Part shown: positions 33,236 through 45,092 of the stretch, piece after piece
How positions within the stretch are numbered: the stretch's first letter is position 1
Layout: each line of letters starts with the position of its first letter
NCBI GenBank assembly: GCA_019096155.1
Contig: JAHCVI010000003.1
Location: 1,674,001 to 1,738,000 of the forward strand
Origin: Staphylotrichum longicolle
Taxonomy: Eukaryota > Ascomycota > Sordariomycetes > Sordariales > Chaetomiaceae
Length of the DNA: 64,000 nt
Direction of reading: 5' to 3'
Notes under the pieces: model-generated
The model's input: only the letters and a program-made list of their open reading frames with translations
Database searches by the model: none
Told to the model about the DNA's origin: nothing
Program-made: the position numbers and the translations under genes

Positions 33236-34606
33236 TTACCCAGCATGAACCGCCGAATTCCCACTCCCCTTCCTCTCCACCTCCATCACCCTCCCACCTC
33301 CATCCACTCCCCAGAGACTCTGCCACCTCTCCAAATCCCCCTGCACCTGTACCCCCGAGCTGGACCCCGCAGGTTCGTCCCCATGAGTCTTTGCAACGGG
33401 CAGGTCGTTCAGCATGTCCATATTCAGTTCATGCCTCTGCCCGCCCCGACTCCCCAGCATGATGATGTCCTTGGCGCTGCCCAGCCACTCGCTGTCGAGG
33501 CCGCTGATCCCGAGCCGCGGCTGCCAGATGTCCGCGGAGGGGAGCGAGCTCTTGCAACGTTCGGTGGACTTTTTGACCACTTTGCCGAGGAGCTCGGCCA
33601 TGTTCATTTCGATGTTGAGCTTGGTGAGAAATGTGAGCGGGTGAACTTGGATGTAGCTAAAGGGATATCAATGTTAGAAAGAAGTCAATGTTGATGTGAT
33701 GTGGTGGGGGCTGAGAGGAGCGAAGGAGGGCGCGTACACGGCGTCGTCGCGGAGGGACATGAGACCGATGATCAGAATCTAATGAGTAAGAAGCGCGCTG
33801 TTAGTAGCGATCATGGACCTGAGAATTGGGCAGACTTGCATCCAGCGAGATCGATACACCGACCATGACAATGTTGTATTTGTAGACAAGGTTGTACTGT
33901 GTAAGTCCGCTGGCTATCAGCTTGGACTTGAGGAGCCACATGAAATACGTATTGAGGGACAAGTCGATGGCGGCGAATATGGCCTTCTCAGCCCGATCCC
34001 AGATGAGGTTGACGCGGATGTATGTCTGGCTGATCTGCAGACGGGCCGGGACCCAGATGCAGAATACGCTCACGTTGATGAGGCCAATGGCGAGCAACAG
34101 ACCCAGCCTTAACCGCCGTTCTTTGGCTGGGTTGTACATGATGAGCGAGAGTCGGTTGGCCAGAATCTGCATGAGACACTGGATCTGAGCGCAATGTTAG
34201 CAATGATCGAATGCTCGCAGTGACTGGAAAAACGTACCTGAACTACCCACGTACAGACTATTGCAATGTGCCGTGTCAGCAAAAGCCTTAAACCTCTGGT
34301 ATAAAAGGAACACCCGTGATACATACGCATGCCCACAAAATACCATATACTCGGGGGAATCTTGCCCAGGAGGAACAGCCAGATGCACACAGCAGAAGCA
34401 ATGCAGGAAGTGATCTCTGCCCATAACATTATGATGTAGATATTTGCCCTCCTGCTCCGGCCGCAGGATTTGTATGATTGTCGGCCTGCTTGGGTGATAT
34501 CAAACGCGGCGACGGCCATAGAGGCACCGAAGAAAAAGGCGGCCACGAGCAGGCCCACCCTGGATGTCTTCTTCTCGTCGTACCAGGGCGGAATCAGCGT
34601 TCCCAT
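33236..34606 (-). CDS. Fungal seven-transmembrane protein of unknown function
   Basis: Five exons: 34606..34327, 34257..34238 (20-nt microexon), 34184..33840, 33778..33738, 33656..33236; 368 aa. Seven hydrophobic helices are visible, e.g. 'GLLVAAFFFGASMAVAAF', 'LRLGLLLAIGLINVSVFCIW' and 'IVMVGVSISLDILIIGLM'. Between helices 4 and 5 is 'ISQTYIRVNLIWDRAEKAIF', and after helix 7 'HPLTFLTKLNIEMNMAELL'. These are hallmarks of a large Pezizomycotina family of orphan integral membrane proteins with GPCR-like topology. The 100-residue C-terminal tail is polar and ends in charged residues. The third intron has a GC donor (GCAAGT at 33839), required to join 'SISLD' to 'ILIIG' in frame. Ligand and signalling role unknown. 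Confidence 0.75.
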
Positions 34607-35671
34607 ACCTGTCGTCAGTGAGGTTTCCCAATATAGTAGCGAGGAGAGATGATGCTAGATTGCTGCATGCAGCACTTTGGTGGGTCCAGGGACGAGATGG
34701 GCGGATGTTCAGGGTCCATTTCGATTATAAAGGCCAAGATGAGAACCTCGGCTGATGCCATCATTGCCAGCTTGATAGTTCATAGTGGCGATGCCGACGT
34801 CGGAACGTTGAGACCGTGCTCGAGCCCTGTACCCGATCGCGCTGTGAACAGGCTCAGTTGCCCCAATCTACGGAAAAAGGCCGCCACGTGGTTTGGACTC
34901 ATGAATGGGAATGGGTTGAGAAGTGAAGGTGGGATACACCGTAGACCCTCTAGCGAGCTACATCATGGTGAGCCCCTCTGCGGAGACCTGCGATGCTTGA
35001 CGAGTCAGGATCCAGCCTTCACATGCAGAGCACCCTCGCACCTTAATCGAAGGCAAAGGGAGGATATGGACTCCTTCGCATTGGCCAGTCAATGACGTTT
35101 GCACCGTAGTTCGGACGAGCATCACGTACAAGCTGCTCGTGATTACAAGCTGCTGAATTTTTGGTCTATTTAGAAATGTTTGGCTGAATGTATCATGTAG
35201 ATCGCATCGTCTCAGGAATTCACAGAGCTGTTTTTGTTCTCTACGTTGCTCGCGCTGTCCTGTTTTATTCTTTGAGATTTAATGTTTTTCAACGTCGCTG
35301 TCAAGTGAAGAACCAATTATCTGCGGAAGCACACACTCATGGTACTACTTCTCACTACTCGTATGAGGAGTTCCATTTCAAAACCTAGGTACCATCGTGT
35401 ATTGTTAACGGCGTAAAAGAAATCTTTCCAGTTCTAATCCTAGACGGCAACTCGAGGAGGATTGAATATCTTGTCAACCCATCTCAGTCAGGTATCTGCT
35501 GTGGACAAGGTCTGGTGGTGAGAAGTATGTGTCATAGTAACAACATCTCAATTGTAAATGTAACTAAAAGCCATCCTTGCATGCCCAGATCTGCCCATCC
35601 CTTGTCCGATCAACTGAATCACCTCCAAATGACAGACTCAAAATATCCAGTCCATCGCTGAAAATGCCGGC
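34607..35671. other. Intergenic, no supported gene
   Basis: Upstream region of the 7-TM gene and 3' side of the chitinase. Around 35100-35160 'AAGCTGCT' occurs twice near 'GTGATTACAAGCTGCTGAA'. No ORF with known content. Confidence 0.35.
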
Positions 35672-37243
35672 CTAGGCGCATTGGGACCACCACTCGCTCA
35701 CAAACACGCACGAGTAGGGCGGCTCACACTGCGTTGGTCCGGTGTAGTCCCTTCCTGCACACTGGCCCCAGTGTGGCACCAGTGCGCCCGTAGGTGTTGC
35801 GCTGCTTGTAGTTGTGGTCGGACTCGTTCTAGTCGAGAGAGTCGTCGCGGTTGTGGTTGTCGAAGCCCTGCTAGTCGTCGTCGTCACGGGGAGCTGGCTT
35901 CCCAGAGCTGACACTATGCTGTCCAAGAAGCCCGGGTTACCATACACCTGCGACATGTCCCTGTGACACGTCAGCCATGGCTCCTTTGCAAAGCAGCTGG
36001 AAAGGGACACCCCTCCATCCGACAATCCCACCTCCCAACTCCCGCTCCTCCCCTGACACAGCCAACCCAAGAAAAAGACAAGCCGAACACTTACCAAACC
36101 ATCACCCCCCCAAAGCTCGCAAACCCCTTCGCGTACTGCACCACCGCCCTCAGCTGCTCCCCACTCACATACCCACTCCCGGCCGCCGTCGGGCTCCCCG
36201 GCAAGCCCACCAGCACCTTCACCCCCTTATTCACGCTCTCCCGCCCGTCGCCCACTGATCCACCGCGCAAAGTTGAAGTTCCCCGGCCCTCCCGGACCGG
36301 CCACATAACCCTGCGCGCCGCAGTAATTGTTGTAAAACTGCACGCTGACAAAGTCAAAGGCGACCTGCTCCAGCATCTCGCGCATCGCCGCGTCCGGGAA
36401 GGGGCACTGCGGCGCCGCCGAGAGGTAATACCGCCGGCCCGTGGTGGCCGACGACGCGTCCATGAGCTGGCGGAGGGCGGACGCGAAGGGCGCCATGTTG
36501 GAGGAGGGGGCTTCGAGGTCCATGTCGAAGCCGTCGACGGAGGCCGCGCCAAAGGGGCGCAGGGTGGTGGTGTTGGTGGTGGGGGATGAGGGAGGCGGGC
36601 CGAACATGGACCAGAGCGTGGAGGCCCAGGTGGTGGCTTCGCTGGGGAGGCGAAGCCGCCTTCGGTGTAGGTGGCGCCGCCGAGAGAGAGGAGGATGGTT
36701 TTGTTGTGCTGGGATTGGCAGGTTTGGATGTCCTCTCTGTGTTGGAGGGGGGGTTGGGTTAGTGATGAGTGTGTAAAGGTGAGGGTGGTAGTGTCGAGGT
36801 GGAAGGGAAAGAACAAAAGGGGTTGGGAAAAGGTGAAGGCGACACACTCAATCTGGGGACAGCGCAGCAGTTGAGTGCCCGGGAAAGTGGTGCAGTTGTC
36901 ACCTGCGTTGGCAAAGTTGACCGAGGTTGGGTTCTTGATGGTGGTGAGAAATGCAAGCGGAATGATATTGACAGGCGTATCTGGCTATGTTAGTGAGCAA
37001 AGACGTAAAAGGGGATGAGCGAGTACCAGAGCAGTAAGTGGCAAGGCGTTGCTGGCCACCCGCACGGTTGATAGAGTTTTGCCCTGATCTTGTTAACCCA
37101 AGTTCCGGTGTTCATCGATGAGTCTCCATACCCCAGTAGATCGCAATGTTGTTGGATGCTCTTGGGTCGAAGCCGCATAGCGCTGTAGGTAGTAGAGCAA
37201 CGAGGCTCCAAATGACCATGACGCGAAGATGAGAGGGCATCAT
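35672..37243 (-). CDS. GH18 class III endochitinase with CBM1, frame-broken
   Basis: Exons 37243..37132, 37083..37027, 36980..36848, 36736..36095 and 35960..35672; about 411 aa after correction. A signal peptide (about 1-23) is followed by 'IAIYWGQNSINRAGGQQRLATYC', 'TILLSLGGATYTEGGF' and the catalytic 'DGFDMDLE' (family DxxDxDxE; Glu is the acid). A Ser/Thr-rich linker then leads to a fungal CBM1 ('HWGQCAGRDYTGPTQC...CVFVSEWWSQC') with the usual four Cys and aromatic binding face. It would hydrolyse chitin in the wall or of prey and hosts, outside the cell. Exon 4 breaks frame three times: G4 run 36644-36647, near 36255-36267 and near 36239-36250. Each equals one lost base, and three added bases make the length exactly 412 codons. 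Confidence 0.85.
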
Positions 37244-38624
37244 GATTACCCGACACGTGAGACAAGCTGGATTGATGGGTTGCTATACACTCTCGGAGGG
37301 GTAGACGAGCACAACCTGAGCGATGAGTATCATTTACAATACTTACATGAGTCTTATAGGTGCGGCAAGTGACTTTGAGAGCTGCAAGCAGCTCCCAGCC
37401 ACTCATCACGGTTACCTAGCTAATGATGGCACCTCACCATGGGAAGCCACCAGCGTCTCCGATTACCCCTTTCTTCACCCATGCTCCAACTTGACACCTT
37501 GAACTGCGACGTTACACATTCCTGTTCCATTATCTAGAGAATCTAAGGGGAAAGTCCCCTTAGATCTTGCATGACTGATACTGTCACAGGTCGTGGTAGG
37601 GCGACTTGCGTGACTAGAACCCCATCAGGATCCCTGGGGTTCCTGCTAGTCAACTCGGCGTTTTCGATCACTTGGATGTGTCAGGTCTTCAACATCACTG
37701 AGCTTGCTGAGCAAAAATCGTACACTCCGCATTTGCATAGGATGCGTTGTGTCTCAGCACACCCGGGTCTCATGATTGGTCTGATTGGTCTCGTGTATGG
37801 GTGTCGAAAGCTAACCCCTATCCTCGTGATTAGCACAGAGAATGAATGAAAACCAGTATCCTTGCAATGGCAAGTTTAACCGCGGCGACTGATTAGGAAT
37901 TTTGAGGTGATGTTTCAACAGCTCGCCGAGTGATAACGCCTTATCTTAGGGGCCATGGCAAGCGTTGGGCTACCAGACAGAGAGAGGTACCTGTATGCAC
38001 CTACCGAGTTCCATGAGAACGGAGCTTCCCGTTATGGGCTGGACCCCGTTCAGGGTCGCACGCTGTGACCTTCTGCACAGCCAATGAAGTTGGAGTTGGC
38101 ACACATGGGGCATCTTGTGATTGCGCGCGCGTGGTACAAGCAAGATCTCCAATCTGGCCGCTGCAGTTACAACAGGGGAGACAGCATCTGTGAGTGTGCC
38201 TTTGTCTTGTGTCAGCCAAGTCCGACGATTGTCGGAAATATTCAACGCAGGGGTTGGCCGATGGTCACGATCTTTAGAGCAACAGCAACGAGACGAGCGT
38301 AACGTTACAGAACAGTTTGCACACTAGCTCAGTATTTACTGGGCCTCTTGTAAATTTACATGTTGGGGTAGGAAAAGGGCATATGGTGTGTGACGTTGCA
38401 ACATGGATGCCATGATCCAGGGGCAACGATTGCCGGACGGTATTTGCACGTGCAAGCGGAAACAAGGAGATAATTGATAACCCCCTGTTTCTAGAAACCC
38501 GATCCCGAGATACAACCCCCAGCATCGAGTCCTGTCTCGGGAAAATGGGGAAAGCTGGGTGAGTCCTTTTGCAAGTAGGTACCTGAGTGAACATCACCGG
38601 ATCAAGAACCTTTAAAAGCAACCA
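37244..38624. other. 1.4-kb intergenic, no supported gene
   Basis: Nothing recognised apart from an imperfect palindrome GATCTTGC/GTCCCCTTAGAT near 37540-37570. Confidence 0.3.
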
Positions 38625-39992
38625 TCACGGCGGCCGCTGAGAGGAATCACCAGATTCGCCGCCAGGCCTCTTCTTGAACGACGGGGCACGGTCTATATTC
38701 TGCGTCTGCTCCGTGAGCGCGGCACAGGCGTTGTAGCGCGTCTGGAAGAAACTGGCCACCTCGGCAGACTGTCGTTCAAAGACTTCCTCCAGTTGGCCCA
38801 AGCTGTCGCACACGGAGGCTCCCGCGGGGCCGAGGGTCTGGAGGGCGGCCACCATGTCGCGGAAGGCGGCGCGCGGCCGCGTCTGGGCGATCTCGCGCAT
38901 TTCGCGCAGCCGGCTCTCGACCGCCTCGAGCACGTTGACGTACACCAGACTCGTGTTGGGCGGTGCGTTGCCCTTTGGCACCCTGCGCATCCAGGCAATG
39001 TAATCGGCCACGGCGGACGATATGCCAGCAATCTCGGCCTGGCTTTGGAAGACGGAGGACGAGAACTCGGCTAGCAGGCTGGCTATGGGTTGGCTGATAT
39101 CGTCAGCAGTTTCGGTACCTCGCAGCGGTGTTGTTACGGATGGGGTTATTGTTGCTCCTCTTGCTGCTGAGTCGTGGAGTGCTGCTGGTGTGAAAGAACC
39201 GCTAGTGTTGCCGCCAGCCGTGGTCGACGTGGTCGATGCACCGGCGTACTCTTGGCCGTGCTGACGGTGATGGTCGCTGTCCGCCCCGAGGACTGAAAAG
39301 CCCAGGGATGCCGAGATGTCAACGTCCGTCAAGCCCGTGCGATGATTCCTCCCATTATGCTCCCTGCTAAAATGCATTGTGTGGTTTGTTCTCGTTGCCG
39401 TCTGAGGGCTGACGCATGGTTGTAGGGAGTTTAGGAAGTCATTGTTCAAGGACTGTGGCGAGGATGAGTTCTGTAGCTGAAAAGACCCCAGGCTCGGGTA
39501 GGCTGCCGGACTCGTTGGAGGGTCGCCGTCGGCGATCGGAGACGCAATAGAAAGCAGCGGGCAGTGAAAGAGCGTCGTCTGGCCTGGAGATTCGGAACCA
39601 GTTGCCCAGACGGCAGCGGGAGCGGTATTGATGACCGGCGACGGAACTGTCATGTCGCGGCCGCCCTGCTGTTCCGAGTCCTTGCTGACGATGCGTGAAA
39701 TGCGGGCTTCCGTCTCAGCTACGCATCCGTGATGCCTCTCGCGTTAGTTGTCAAACTCAACATCTCTCAGCAGACGTTGGACTGCAAGCCGTGAGGATGA
39801 TTTACATAGACGCTTTTGCAATGCTTCAACGGTCCGAGTGAGGTCGGCCCTGGTCGGGCGCTGAGTGGGAAGGTAGACACATTCTTCGCCGGCGGCGCGG
39901 CACTTGGCGCACGACGGCTGTTCGCCGCCACACCGAACTTTACGCTCACGGCAGGACTTACACGCCGTGTGACGCAAGGGGCCGCCCTTCAT
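38625..39992 (-). CDS. Zn2Cys6 transcription factor (divergent from MFS transporter)
   Basis: Exons 39992..39806 and 39718..38625, 426 aa. The binuclear zinc cluster is at residues 11-38 with Cys at 11, 14, 21, 28, 31 and 38 (C-x2-C-x6-C-x6-C-x2-C-x6-C). A linker and a short coiled-coil region ('TVEALQKRLSETEARISRIV') likely provide dimerisation. The rest is Ser/Thr/Gln-rich, with one helical part near 'GISSAVADYIAWMRRV'. No classic fungal middle homology domain is evident, as in AflR-type cluster regulators. It is divergent from the MFS gene with a shared 1.08-kb promoter containing inverted CGG motifs, so it probably controls that transporter and perhaps itself. Nuclear DNA-binding activator or repressor; inducer unknown. 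Confidence 0.85.
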
Positions 39993-41069
39993 GGTCGTTT
40001 GCGCGGTTGAACGGTTGGGCTGTTGGGCGGTCTAATGGTTGTAGCTTCGTCCGATTGGAAGTTCAGAGGTTCCAGGGTGATGGGACGCTCACCACCACCC
40101 TGGCTCCTGAGGTCATCGGAAGGAGAGCGCCTCATTGGTCGTAACGTCATGTCCAGCGGTCTCGGTAATGTAGGTTGATACACGGCATGACAGCTCGAGT
40201 ACCTAACGCAGTGACCAAAACGACATTCCTCCATCTTTATTGACGACTGTGCCATTGATGAACCCGCTCAGAGGACTTAAGCAAAAAGTAACCGTTTCTG
40301 CTCTCTCGGCGTTTATGGCACTGAAGCCTACCATCATAGGTAAAGTTCGCATCGATCCCTCCAAGATTCAGGCTTTTGGTATTTGACCCGCCTCCCCGAA
40401 AGTCAGCCAGGCAGCAACGTGCGTTGATTACCAACCCGACCAACTCAACCAAGACCACGTCACTCATCCAATCGATTACGTGAATTCGGATCAATCATTT
40501 CCGCTGTCGTCGGTCCGAAAAGGCCGAGTGGCATCCCACGTACATCCCCGGCCGGCATCGCCCCACTTTTCCGGGCCGGGCACGCCGAGCCCGGCCGCGA
40601 TGGTAAAGTTAGGTATCCAATGCCTTGGACCGCTGTGCTCCGGGATGTACGAAGCAGTCACGCTTCATATGAATGATACTCAGCGTAGCGAAAATAGAGA
40701 CATGGTAGTTGGATGAGATGGATAAAAAAGAATGAAAAAAAGGTCCCCCAAGCCTGCGTTGCGGCGTTGCCGGACCTTCTTCGGTCCGGACTGCCCGTTA
40801 GTCGGGTCAAGCTGGGTTCGACACGCAAAGAAACCACGCTGCGGCGTCTGCCGTTCTAGATTCGCGGAGCAGCTTTCTTTCCGACATCTTGTTAGTTCTT
40901 CCGCCCATCAAGTACATAAATGCATTCACTGATATCCTTCGGCCAGCGGTTGTCCTCGGTTTAGCTCCCAACTCACCAACTCAGTGTTTCCTGTCTTTGA
41001 CTTGAAGACCTGGACAGTCAAGGAACCGTTTATAGCTCAAACGCCGCGTTTGGGCACGTATCTTGCAAG
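39993..41069. promoter_or_regulatory. Bidirectional promoter, C6 regulator / MFS transporter, with inverted CGG motifs
   Basis: CGGACC-N6-GGTCCG (40771-40788) is a perfect inverted repeat, i.e. CGG-N12-CCG. The same CGGTCCG heptamer recurs at 40511-40517 inside TCGGTCCGA. Zn2Cys6 dimers typically bind such inverted CGG triplets. A G/C-rich partly palindromic stretch (CCGGGCCGGGC...GAGCCCGGCC) lies near 40569-40598. No coding gene in the region. Confidence 0.5.
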
Positions 41070-43231
41070 ATGGCTGTCGACAGCAGCAGTTCAGCACAGC
41101 TGCCTCCCGAGAAAATGCATGATGAGAAGAATCTGGCGCCAGGCACAATACCAAACTGTTCGCAGCCAGAGACCGAGGTGGAAGATGGCATCAGAACATC
41201 AGCCGGTGATGCTGATTCTCCTGTCCCGGAGGCAAAGAGGTCTGTGACCGGCTTGAAGGTATTTATATGGAGCTTCCCCGAGGAACTTTTGATTTCGCTA
41301 TTCATTCCAGTTCTTGGGGCTAAGTTTTAACAATCGCATGACTCTCATCCAGTGGTTCTTCGCATACGGTGCTATTCTTTCGACCGTTTTTCTGTTTGCA
41401 TTGGACGGTACAATCGTGCGTTGATGAGAGAGGAAAAGAGCTGAGACCAATCTCCTTTGTTGCTTGTCTGACAGCTAGGTTTACCAGGTCGCCAACCTCC
41501 AGCCCTCAATCGTCACGACGTTCCGAACTGAGCAGGACTTGGCATGGATTGGAGTCAGCTTCATGCTCGGGAACATGGCGATTTTGCCTCTGTGCGTGGA
41601 AACTTCTAAAGGTGTTGGAGCAGGGTGCTGACTTTGAATCTCGCCTGCAGGGGGAAAGCCTTCGGAATCTTCGACATGAAATGGCTCTTCATCATCTGCC
41701 TCCTCCTCTTCGAGGTCGGCAGCGCCATCTGTGGCGCGGCGCCAAATATGGACGCCTTGATCGTCGGCCGCGTCATTGCAGGCGTCGGTGGATGCGGCAT
41801 CTACGCCGGCGGACTCAACTACGTAGCCGTACTGACGACGAACCACGAACGGCCGCTCTATCTCGCAGGGATCTACTGCATCTGGGGCTTGGGCTGTGTC
41901 CTCGGCCCCGTGCTGGGCGGTGCATTCGCCCAGAGCAGCGCAACCTGGCGCTGGGGGTTCTACATCAACCTTCCGATCGCCGCCCTGTTCGCGCCCGCCT
42001 ACATCTTGATCCTGCCCAGCATCAACCCGCTGCCCGACACGACCTTCGTCAAGAAGCTGCGCATGCTGGACTGGATTGGCACCGTCATCTTCCTCGCCGG
42101 GTGCACCTGCTTCAGCATGGCCATCAACTTCGGCGGCACCGTGTTCCCCTGGAACAGCGGCTCGTCGATCGCTCTGATTGTCATGACGGGTGTTCTGCTA
42201 ATCGCCTTCATCGGAGTGACCGTCTTTCACCCAGGCGTGGCCTCGGAGAACAAGCTCCTGCCGGTGGGGTTCATGCGCTCCAAAGATCTCATCATCCTGC
42301 CCATTCAGGGTGCCATTGTGGCGGCCACCATGTTCGCGGCCATTTATTACACCCCGCTCTTGTTCCAGTTCACAAAAGGGGACGGGCCTCTAGACGGTGG
42401 CGTGCGTATCCTGCCGCTTATTTGCTCACTGGTCTTCTTCGCCCTTGTCAATGCCTTCATCATGCCCAAGCTGGGGTATTATATGCCCTGGTACGTTCTA
42501 GGCAACGCTGTCATGGTTGTGGGCGCCGCTTTAATGGGTACGTGTTCCATAAAAAGATTATCCCTTTTCACTTTATCGTCTTGCTGTCAGGGTGAAGGTG
42601 TTTGTGCCATCCCTCTGCTCTACCCCTTGTTTACAAACCATAGTCACCATCAATTCCGATACGCCACCGGCGAGTGTTTACGGGTACACGATTCTCATTG
42701 GGATTGGAGTTGGCTGCTTCCAGAGTGCTGGTGTCGCGGTCGTTTCTTCGATTGCTCCTCCATCTGAGGTCAACCATGCCGTGAGCATCATGACAATCGG
42801 TATGTTGTTACCTTGAGGACACCTTAACCTTGCCGGGATGACGGATGCTAAGTAGGTGAATTGCCGGAAAATAGCCCAAGTATCCGGTATCCTCGCGGCT
42901 CTTTGCGTCACCGGGGCCGTCTTCCAAAACCTCGCTGTCGCCAAGGTCCGCTCGGTGCTGCCAGGTTACTCAACCACCGACATCGTTCACCTCACGACGG
43001 GCACCAGCAGTGCTCTTTTCCAAGATCTCAACCCCGGCCTCAAGCGAGCCGTAGTTGCCCAGGTGACCGACTGCATCAGATACGTGTTCGTATACGTGCT
43101 GGCAGGAGCTTCACTTGGATTTGTGCTCTCTCTTTTCCTCGGCGTAGGTGATCCGCGTCTTCAGATTCACGACAAGAGCAAGGGGCGTGCTGACATATGC
43201 GTTCATATCTTAGCGGAAGAAGCTGTATTAG
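41070..43231 (+). CDS. MFS transporter, 14-TMS drug:H+ antiporter type
   Basis: Seven exons: 41070..41258, 41353..41415, 41479..41591, 41651..42537, 42644..42799, 42875..43143 and 43214..43231; 564 aa. A hydrophilic N-terminus of about 60 residues is followed by 'LSTVFLFALDGTIV' (TMS1, motif D1 region), 'DLAWIGVSFMLGNMAILPLGKAFGIFD' (motif A region), 'GRVIAGVGGCGIYAGG' (motif B) and 'GPVLGGAFAQSSATWRWGFYINLP' (antiporter motif C). It has about 14 hydrophobic segments. It probably exports a metabolite or toxicant across the plasma membrane. The last exon of 18 nt ('RKKLY' and stop) is inferred from a GTAGGT donor and a GCTGAC branch point; reading on unspliced gives an unlikely tail. The third exon start follows an in-frame TAG, which fixes the acceptor. 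Confidence 0.85.
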
Positions 43232-45092
43232 TGCCTTGTTGGCAGGAAGGTGGAGTGGAAACAACATGTGATGTGGACGGGTCGCCCCAAGCCCTGCCAC
43301 TTCTTCAGCGAGTCGGGGCACCCAGTCAACTTAGGTTCCCTCCTCTCCTGCACCACAGCACAGAACAGATCACACAACCACAGAATCCATTACAGTGTTC
43401 CATCACCCTCCACACGTCATTCCTGTTTTACGTGACAATACAAACTGCTTTCTACTACCTTATTAGATGGCACACGGTGTCCATGCTCCGGCCCGTTCCT
43501 ACTCTGTTCAAGACAGGACCCATGTACATCAACGTCGTGCAACCTCCGGATGAACCCCCGCCGCCTTCGGGATGTGGGCGACCACGGTGACGTGCTGTAC
43601 ACTTTCGTTATGAACTTTATCTTGCTCCGAAAACGGTTCCCGTCCCCCGCTCCACTCGCTTGCGGATGAAGAAGATCTGCATCGATGCAATCAAGGGCTA
43701 GAATGGGCATCCTGGCGTTCCGAGGTCTACCCATGGAAATGGTCCATCGACTGATGTTCATTTCTCCGCCGCTCAGACTTATTACATTTCCAGATATAGG
43801 CTCTGATGTTAAGCCTGCCATATAATTCGTGTTTCAACAGTAAACTATCTCGAAGCGTAGTCTAGAATTTGGAACGGAAAGGAAAACAAGCATTCCAGGG
43901 CCAGGGTCAACACGTCGGTAGAGCCATCAGGGACTCTGTTTTTGTCCGAGTTTGAGGTTTTACACGTCCTTCCATCTCAAGAGAAAGCGATGCCAGAACA
44001 GATATCGTGAAGGCTCGGCGGCATCAGTTTCACCGTTTCTGCCCCTGTCGATCACCTAACCCATGGAGAGCTGACGTCGACTTCATTTCCCATGGTTACA
44101 GTGCACCCACAATCTGAGAACGGTCTAGAAGCCCCGGGACCAGACACGGACCTGTCTCTCGCCCTACCGGCAGTTGAGGGGCTAAAAGCATGCCAAGGGG
44201 CCAGTACCAAAAACCGGGGGTTGTGGTTGCCCACTAATATAACGACCAAGTCTGATATCTTGGAGAAGACGTGAGGGGCCGGCAAATAATGGAAGAATTA
44301 GTATTATGCAGTCAGCCAGCCATTGGATTTGCGCACCAGTTTATTACTGTGCACAATGGTTGACCAGGTTCATGGGAACGGCCTTTACATGTAGGCAATT
44401 AGGCGTCTTCAGTGTAAAGGATTTAACCTTAACACAATAACGCAGGGCGGAGAGATCTCCGGGTTCTGAAACTGATGGAACGGTCTGCTCAGGGATGACG
44501 AGATTAAGCTTGCGCAATCCCCCCAGGTTTTCGTTCGGCGGAGAAACACCAGCCGTCCATGGAACCGGGTATTTGCTGGGGAACAGGGGACACGGGAAGT
44601 CCCTCCCACACCATGATTTCCTATTCCGGGGCCGATGTCCACGCAATACTTGTTTATCCTCCGTTCCGTTTAGATTGAGATTTGCTCGCGCAATTGTACC
44701 ATGGTCTTTGCCATGAGGCTCAACACCACAACCTACTGCGCAAGGGGGTCAGAAACACGATTGAGCGTGGAAATGAGGTGATAGGAGCAACACCATCGAT
44801 CACTCACGCAAGGGTTACAATGTAATATCGGCGCTTCTCTGTCGCTTAGGATAGTTGGCACCATACACTCGCAGCCGATGGCATCAGCATGTTGCAATGG
44901 CGGATGTTGAAATCACCATTCCCAGAGCGTTTTTGACAAGGTGCTCAATGAGATAAATAACAACAGCTCGACCAGCTGTCTGTCCTCACCCTACGGCCCC
45001 TTTCACTTGACAGGCCTCTCAACAACACCGAAGAGCCCCAGCTTGAGCACCGGGATCACGACTTTGACAACAGCCACACTTCGACCTTCAAA
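43232..45092. other. 1.9-kb intergenic, no supported gene
   Basis: No recognisable ORF, RNA gene or repeat. The last 100 bases before 45093 are C/A-rich, consistent with a 5' UTR. Confidence 0.35.

Noticed and set aside
41369..42595. 408-codon plus-strand frame inside the MFS gene
   Set aside because: Out of frame with the transporter's membrane segments; Arg/His-rich shadow.
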